18,359 nt of DNA from Candidatus Troglogloeales bacterium (GTDB taxonomy: Bacteria; Nitrospirota; Nitrospiria; SBBL01; SBBT01): assembly GCA_005239595.1 (NCBI GenBank), contig SBBT01000124.1, positions 1 through 18,359 on the forward strand. The letters run 5' to 3'. A program made the translations under genes and the position numbers. The notes below the pieces were generated by a model. That model was not told the DNA's origin. It searched no databases and saw only the letters and a list, made by a program, of their open reading frames with translations. The first letter of the stretch is position 1. Each line of letters begins with the position of its first letter. Below, piece by piece: positions 14,803 to 18,359 of this stretch.

Positions 14803-16238
14803 TGCTTTATCCGGGTGGTTCCATCAGGACGGTCTTCAATGGCAATCCCCTCCCGCGCCAACACAACTCGGATGGCATCCGATTTTTCCCAATTCTTATC
14901 ACGGCGCGCCTCTTCCCGCTCACGGATTAATGCCGACACTTTAGCTTCATTCAAACCCTCCCCTGCGTCGGAGGCAGGCTGCCACGCTTTAAACCTCCAT
15001 TCCCCAGAAGGAACACGAAAAAGGCCCAGCACCGCTCCGGCCCGTTTTAAAGACCGCCCCACACAAAACGCCCCGGATAGATCCCCTTTTGACAGCCGTG
15101 CATTGGCCTCCGCCCGAAACGTCTGGAGCAGTCCGATCGCCCGGGCTGTGTTAAAATCGTCGTCCATCACAGATTCAAACTCTGATCGACACCGGGCGTC
15201 CTCGCTGGAAGCGGTATCTTCCCACTCTTCGCCGACTTCATTAAGTTTTTGAAAAAGGGCGTAAAAATGGTCCAGGCCGATCTTGGCCTCCGTAAGGCTC
15301 CTGTCCGAGAAATCGACCGGAGAACGATAGTGGGTTGATAAAAGGTAAAACCGGACGACCTCGGCAATCACCGTCTCTGGAAAATGGGGCGACTTTTCGA
15401 ATATCTCTTTAATCGTAAAGAATTTCCCCAACGATTTCGACATCTTTTCCTGGTCGACGGTCACCATGCCGTGGTGCAGCCAACAAGAGACAAATTTCTT
15501 TCCAGTATAGGCCTCCGATTGGGCAATCTCGTTTTCATGGTGGGGAAAGACGAGATCGGCCCCTCCGCCATGCAGATCGATGGTTTCTCCAAGATGATGG
15601 ATCGCCATCGCAGAACATTCAATGTGCCATCCCGGCCGGCCCATTCCCCAGGGGCTTTCCCATGCCGGTTCGCCTTCGCTTGCCCTCTTCCAGAGGGCAA
15701 AATCCGACGGATTCCTTTTGCGTTCGTCTACCTCAACACGGGTGCCAGCGATGACCTCCCCACGCTGTTGTCCCGAAAGCCGCCCATAGGGAGGAAACAT
15801 TCCCACCTCAAAATAGACATCCCCTTCCATCACATAAGCAACCCCCTTTGAGATGAGCGACTGAATCAATCGAATCATCTCGGGGACATGATCAGTCGCC
15901 CTCGGCGCAACGGTCGGAGGACGCACCCCCAATCTTGCCATATCTGTCTCATATGAGCGGATATACCGATCCGTAATTTCGGCAACCGTTTTTCTCTCCT
16001 GCTTGGCCCGCTGAATGATCTTATCGTCTACGTCTGTAAAGTTTTTCACGAAACGGACGGAATATCCCTTATATTCGAGGTAATCCCGGATCACGTCAAA
16101 AACAATGGCCGACCTTGCGTGACCGAGATGGCAATGATCATAAACGGTCACACCACAAACATAGAGGCTGACTTTTCCGGGCGTCTGGGGCAGCCACGGA
16201 TTTTTTTCGCCCGTCAGTGTATTGACCATCCGCAACAT
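14799..16238 (-). CDS. cysS: Cysteinyl-tRNA synthetase
   Basis: A 479-residue class I aminoacyl-tRNA synthetase. It starts MLRMVNTLTGEK, the usual family beginning. The reading frame stays open to 16304, but those 22 extra codons lie inside pcm and are unlike CysS, so I chose 16238, which has AAGGAG/GAGGAG about 10-18 bases upstream. Signatures are Cys28 in YVCGVTVYDHCHLGHARS with the HIGH box HLGH (37-40), FVKNFTDVDDKI, the zinc ligands Cys208, His233 and Glu237 (GWHIECSAM, FPHHENEIAQSEA), and KMSKS (265-269). A DALR-type helical C-terminus follows. The ATG shares one base with the pcm stop (TGATG); the stop overlaps the rlmB start. Confidence 0.96.
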   Translation of the reverse strand: MLRMVNTLTGEKNPWLPQTPGKVSLYVCGVTVYDHCHLGHARSAIVFDVIRDYLEYKGYSVRFVKNFTDVDDKIIQRAKQERKTVAEITDRYIRSYETDMARLGVRPPTVAPRATDHVPEMIRLIQSLISKGVAYVMEGDVYFEVGMFPPYGRLSGQQRGEVIAGTRVEVDERKRNPSDFALWKRASEGEPAWESPWGMGRPGWHIECSAMAIHHLGETIDLHGGGADLVFPHHENEIAQSEAYTGKKFVSCWLHHGMVTVDQEKMSKSLGKFFTIKEIFEKSPHFPETVIAEVVRFYLLSTHYRSPVDFSDRSLTEAKIGLDHFYALFQKLNEVGEEWEDTASSEDARCRSEFESVMDDDFNTARAIGLLQTFRAEANARLSKGDLSGAFCVGRSLKRAGAVLGLFRVPSGEWRFKAWQPASDAGEGLNEAKVSALIREREEARRDKNWEKSDAIRVVLAREGIAIEDRPDGTTRIKQ

Positions 16239-16903
16239 CAGATCATTCTCTCCTCTCCTTCTTCCTTCCATCCCAGAGCCCCGATTAATGGAACGAAGAC
16301 ACAAGGGGTCAATGTGGTGATGGCCAACCCGTCGCTTGCTTTTTCCACCTTTTTTAAAACCTGATCCATCCGGTTCCCCACGGGAATCACCAACCGCCCT
16401 CCAACCTTCAGTTGATCAGTCAATGAGGAAGGGATGTCGGGTGCGCCTGCCGTCACCATAATTGCGTCAAAAGGGGACTCGTCTTTCCAGCCATACGTTC
16501 CGTCCGACAGGTGGATGACCACATGGCGGTAGTTCAGTTCTTCCAATATCTTCCATACCTTGGGGATGAAACCAACGATTCGTTCAATGGTAACGACCCG
16601 CGACGCCAGTTCGGCCAGAACCGCCGTCTGATAACCGGAACCGGTTCCGATCTCTAAGACCTTTTCATCTCCGCGAAGACCAAGCGCTTCCGTCATACAG
16701 GCGACCATATAAGGCTGCGAGATCGTTTGATCTTCTCCAATCGGGAGCGCATGGTCACCATACGCCTGCTCCCGCAACGCCTCCTCAACAAAGAGGTGTC
16801 GTGGGACTTTACGCATCGCGTCTAAAACCCGTTCATCGGAAATCCCTCGTGCGACAAGCTGATCTTTCACCATACGATAGCGGGCGGCGTCATAATGGTT
16901 CAT
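16238..16903 (-). CDS. pcm: Protein-L-isoaspartate O-methyltransferase
   Basis: A 221-residue cytoplasmic repair enzyme that methylates L-isoaspartyl residues of damaged proteins with SAM. Signatures are VPRHLFVEEALREQAYGD (33-50), the active-site block QTISQPYMVACMTE (59-72) and the SAM motif VLEIGTGSGYQTAVLAEL (82-99), then FDAIMVTAGAPDIP and GGRLVIPVG. The length is at the upper end because of a short C-terminal extension. The ATG at 16903 has only a weak upstream purine stretch; a second ATG at 16873 (residue 11) is possible. It lies 54 bases after surE, the common surE-pcm stress/repair pairing, and is coupled to cysS by a one-base overlap. Confidence 0.95.
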   Translation of the reverse strand: MNHYDAARYRMVKDQLVARGISDERVLDAMRKVPRHLFVEEALREQAYGDHALPIGEDQTISQPYMVACMTEALGLRGDEKVLEIGTGSGYQTAVLAELASRVVTIERIVGFIPKVWKILEELNYRHVVIHLSDGTYGWKDESPFDAIMVTAGAPDIPSSLTDQLKVGGRLVIPVGNRMDQVLKKVEKASDGLAITTLTPCVFVPLIGALGWKEEGEERMI

Positions 16904-16957
16904 TTTTATTCATCACTTTACAACATGAAATCAAGAAGATCGCTTCCCACACAAAAA

Positions 16958-17731
16958 CTACCCTGGCTGCTCCAGCAACCGATCTCGCCAACGATCAAGC
17001 CGTTTCATAACCCCTTCTTGGGCCCAATTCAAATGAAGCGGTGTTATGGAAACCGCCCCTTCCTTCATTGCCTCGCAGTCGGTGTTCACTCTGTTTTCCC
17101 ATCCCTTTCCATGAACACCAATCCAATAACATTTCCTGCCGCGGGGATCTATATTCTCTAAAACCGACCTGCCATCAGATATCCTTCTATCCAGACCGGT
17201 TATCCTGATTCCTGTTATTTTTGTCTTTAACGGATCAGGGACATTGACATTCAAGAAAATACCCGCCTCCAATCCCTCGTTTAGGACAAGCCCGGCAAGG
17301 CGCACCGCAAACGCAGCCGCTTCCTTAAACTGGAACGGCTCCTCGCCTAACTGTGATACGGCAAAGGAAGGAATGCCGAATATCGCCCCTTCCATCGCGG
17401 CGGCGACCGTGCCCGAATAGGTTACATCCTCTCCAAGATTAGCCCCTTTATTAATCCCTGCAACGATAAGATCCGGTTTCTTTCCATGCAGGAGAGAGAG
17501 CACACCCAGATTTACACAATCGGTTGGGGTGCCATTGACGCTAAAAATACCGCTTCGGACTTCTTCCATGCGAAGCGGTCTGTGCAGGGTCAGCGCATGG
17601 CTTGTGGCATTGCGTTCCCGGTCGGGGGCAACCACATACACCTCTCCAATCGCATGGAGTGCATCTGACAACAGGGAAAGACCAGGCGAATAAACACCAT
17701 CATCATTGGTAACCAATACAACTTTATTCAA
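16958..17731 (-). CDS. surE: SurE, survival 5'/3'-nucleotidase
   Basis: A 257-residue metal-dependent nucleoside monophosphate phosphatase. It begins at a TTG codon (17731-17729); the frame offers no ATG before the conserved VLVTNDDG, and AGGG lies shortly upstream. Signatures are TNDDGVYSPGL (8-18) with metal-binding Asp10/Asp11, APDRERNATSHALTLHRPLR (35-54), VNGTPTDCVNLG, and PDLIVAGINKGANLGEDVTY (86-105) with SGTVAAAMEGA. By eye the position of E. coli Ser39, a metal ligand, is Asn41 here; I cannot say how common that is in the family. First gene of the surE-pcm-cysS-rlmB unit, with a good promoter about 70 bases upstream. Confidence 0.94.
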   Translation of the reverse strand: MNKVVLVTNDDGVYSPGLSLLSDALHAIGEVYVVAPDRERNATSHALTLHRPLRMEEVRSGIFSVNGTPTDCVNLGVLSLLHGKKPDLIVAGINKGANLGEDVTYSGTVAAAMEGAIFGIPSFAVSQLGEEPFQFKEAAAFAVRLAGLVLNEGLEAGIFLNVNVPDPLKTKITGIRITGLDRRISDGRSVLENIDPRGRKCYWIGVHGKGWENRVNTDCEAMKEGAVSITPLHLNWAQEGVMKRLDRWRDRLLEQPG

Positions 17732-17801
17732 TCGACCCTGTTTTCAAAGGATAGTGCAGCTCTTCTCTTAAGAAAGAATGGCACATTCATCTTGGGAGGC
17801 T

Positions 17802-17830
17802 ATTTTAATTAACAAGTGATGATATGGCAA
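17802..17830 (-). promoter_or_regulatory. Promoter of the surE-pcm-cysS-rlmB unit
   Basis: On the - strand: TTGCCA (17830-17825), a 17-base spacer and TAAAAT (17807-17802). The expected start is near 17795, giving a leader of about 65 bases before the TTG of surE. The -35 lies only 7 bases from the end of the open frame of the IS630 remnant. Confidence 0.55.
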
Positions 17831-17836
17831 GGGTAT

Positions 17837-18359
17837 CTATAAAAGACCGTAACCCAGACTGCGTAACCGTTTAGTTTGCCCAAACACGCTCTTCCGGAGG
17901 AAAACAGGGCGATCAATCGGCTTGCTAGTGAATGAGGCCAATAGTGAGTCCAACACTTCTTGACATTTGGCGACTTTAGCCATAATCCGCTCCACAGGGG
18001 CGGTCCAAACGAAAGCCTTGGGGTTTTGGTTGTGATGATTCACAATACGCTTTGATAGCCGCAATCAACTCCGGTACATTCCGGAAACTTCCTCGGCGGA
18101 TACGTTTGTCGGTAATCTCTCTCAACCACCACTCGACCATGTTCAACCAAGAGCTTGACGTTGGAATAAAATGCAGATGAAACCGTGGATGCCGTTGAAC
18201 CCACGCCTTCACACGGAGATGCTTGTGTGTTCCGTAATTATCCACGATCAGGTGTAGGTCGACATCCGATGGAGTTTCCGTATCGACTTTCTTGAGAAAA
18301 CGGATAAACTCTTGATGCCGATGGCGTGGCAGACAATCTCCAATCACCTTGCCATCGAG
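17837..18359 (-). pseudogene. Frameshifted IS630-family transposase, N-terminal part outside window
   Basis: Reading leftward from the window edge, the first frame gives VIGDCLPRHRHQEFIRFL, LHLIVDNYGTHKH (second catalytic Asp) and SSSWLNMVEWWLREITDKR (catalytic Glu), the DDE core of IS630/Tc1-like transposases. Around 18020-18047 the family sequence jumps frame: AIKAYCESSQ should continue as HHNQNPKAFVWTAPVERIMA, which is in the other frame (to a stop at 17837). The normal end near KVAKCQEVLD is followed by about 37 further residues before the stop, so the original stop is probably lost too. The first catalytic Asp is beyond the window. No terminal inverted repeat can be defined here. Confidence 0.85.

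Noticed and set aside
16239..16304. Longer CysS beginning at 16304
   Set aside because: The 22 extra codons are inside pcm and do not resemble CysS; MLRMVNTLTG at 16238 matches the usual N-terminus.
18001..18050. Programmed frameshifting in the IS630 transposase
   Set aside because: The AAAACCCC run lies after the point where the family sequence has already changed frame, so slippage there would not join the two parts; the lost stop also points to decay.

Overview
The window is a bacterial chromosomal segment from a Gram-negative-type cell: it carries a lytic transglycosylase, a putative lipoprotein and two large Sec-exported surface proteins. The housekeeping content (nadB, bioB, recQ-corA, tRNA-Gly, surE-pcm-cysS-rlmB) would fit lineages such as Nitrospirota, Methylomirabilota or the deltaproteobacterial phyla. 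That placement is an impression from gene content and protein style, not a computed result.

Layout. (1) 1-451: decayed IS481-family transposase. (2) 470-2623, + strand: a near-consensus promoter, a small putative lipoprotein, then nadB (L-aspartate oxidase, NAD synthesis), ending in a hairpin at its stop codon. (3) 2637-6833, - strand: recQ -> corA (1 base apart) -> bioB -> a small lytic transglycosylase, converging on nadB. (4) 6939-7013, - strand: tRNA-Gly(CCC), whose promoter shares its -35 region with a divergent promoter for the next block. (5) 7104-13521, + strand: a 1360-residue exported protein of Ig-like modules plus a hydrolase-fold domain that has lost its nucleophile serine, and a 759-residue exported protein made of seven tandem PKD-like repeats, each with one Cys pair. 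(6) 13455-13931, - strand: a small membrane protein whose 3' end overlaps the repeat protein. (7) 14029-17731, - strand: the tightly packed operon surE-pcm-cysS-rlmB, with 1-nt and 4-nt overlaps. (8) 17837-18359, - strand: a frameshifted IS630-family transposase running off the window.

How the genes work together. Most are independent housekeeping functions: NAD and biotin synthesis, Mg/Co transport, DNA helicase, translation, and protein and nucleotide repair. The two exported repeat proteins are the accessory part and look like a cell-surface or extracellular pair, each with its own promoter. The points most worth following are: a biotin synthase that keeps the radical-SAM cysteines but lacks three of the four classical [2Fe-2S] ligands and has extra C-terminal cysteines; the apparently dead hydrolase inside a modular surface protein; a PKD array with recently homogenised repeats; back-to-back promoters sharing one -35 region; and two decayed insertion sequences lying directly upstream of good promoters. 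I see no CRISPR array, phage module, toxin-antitoxin pair or defence island. No gene-free stretch exceeds 300 bases.
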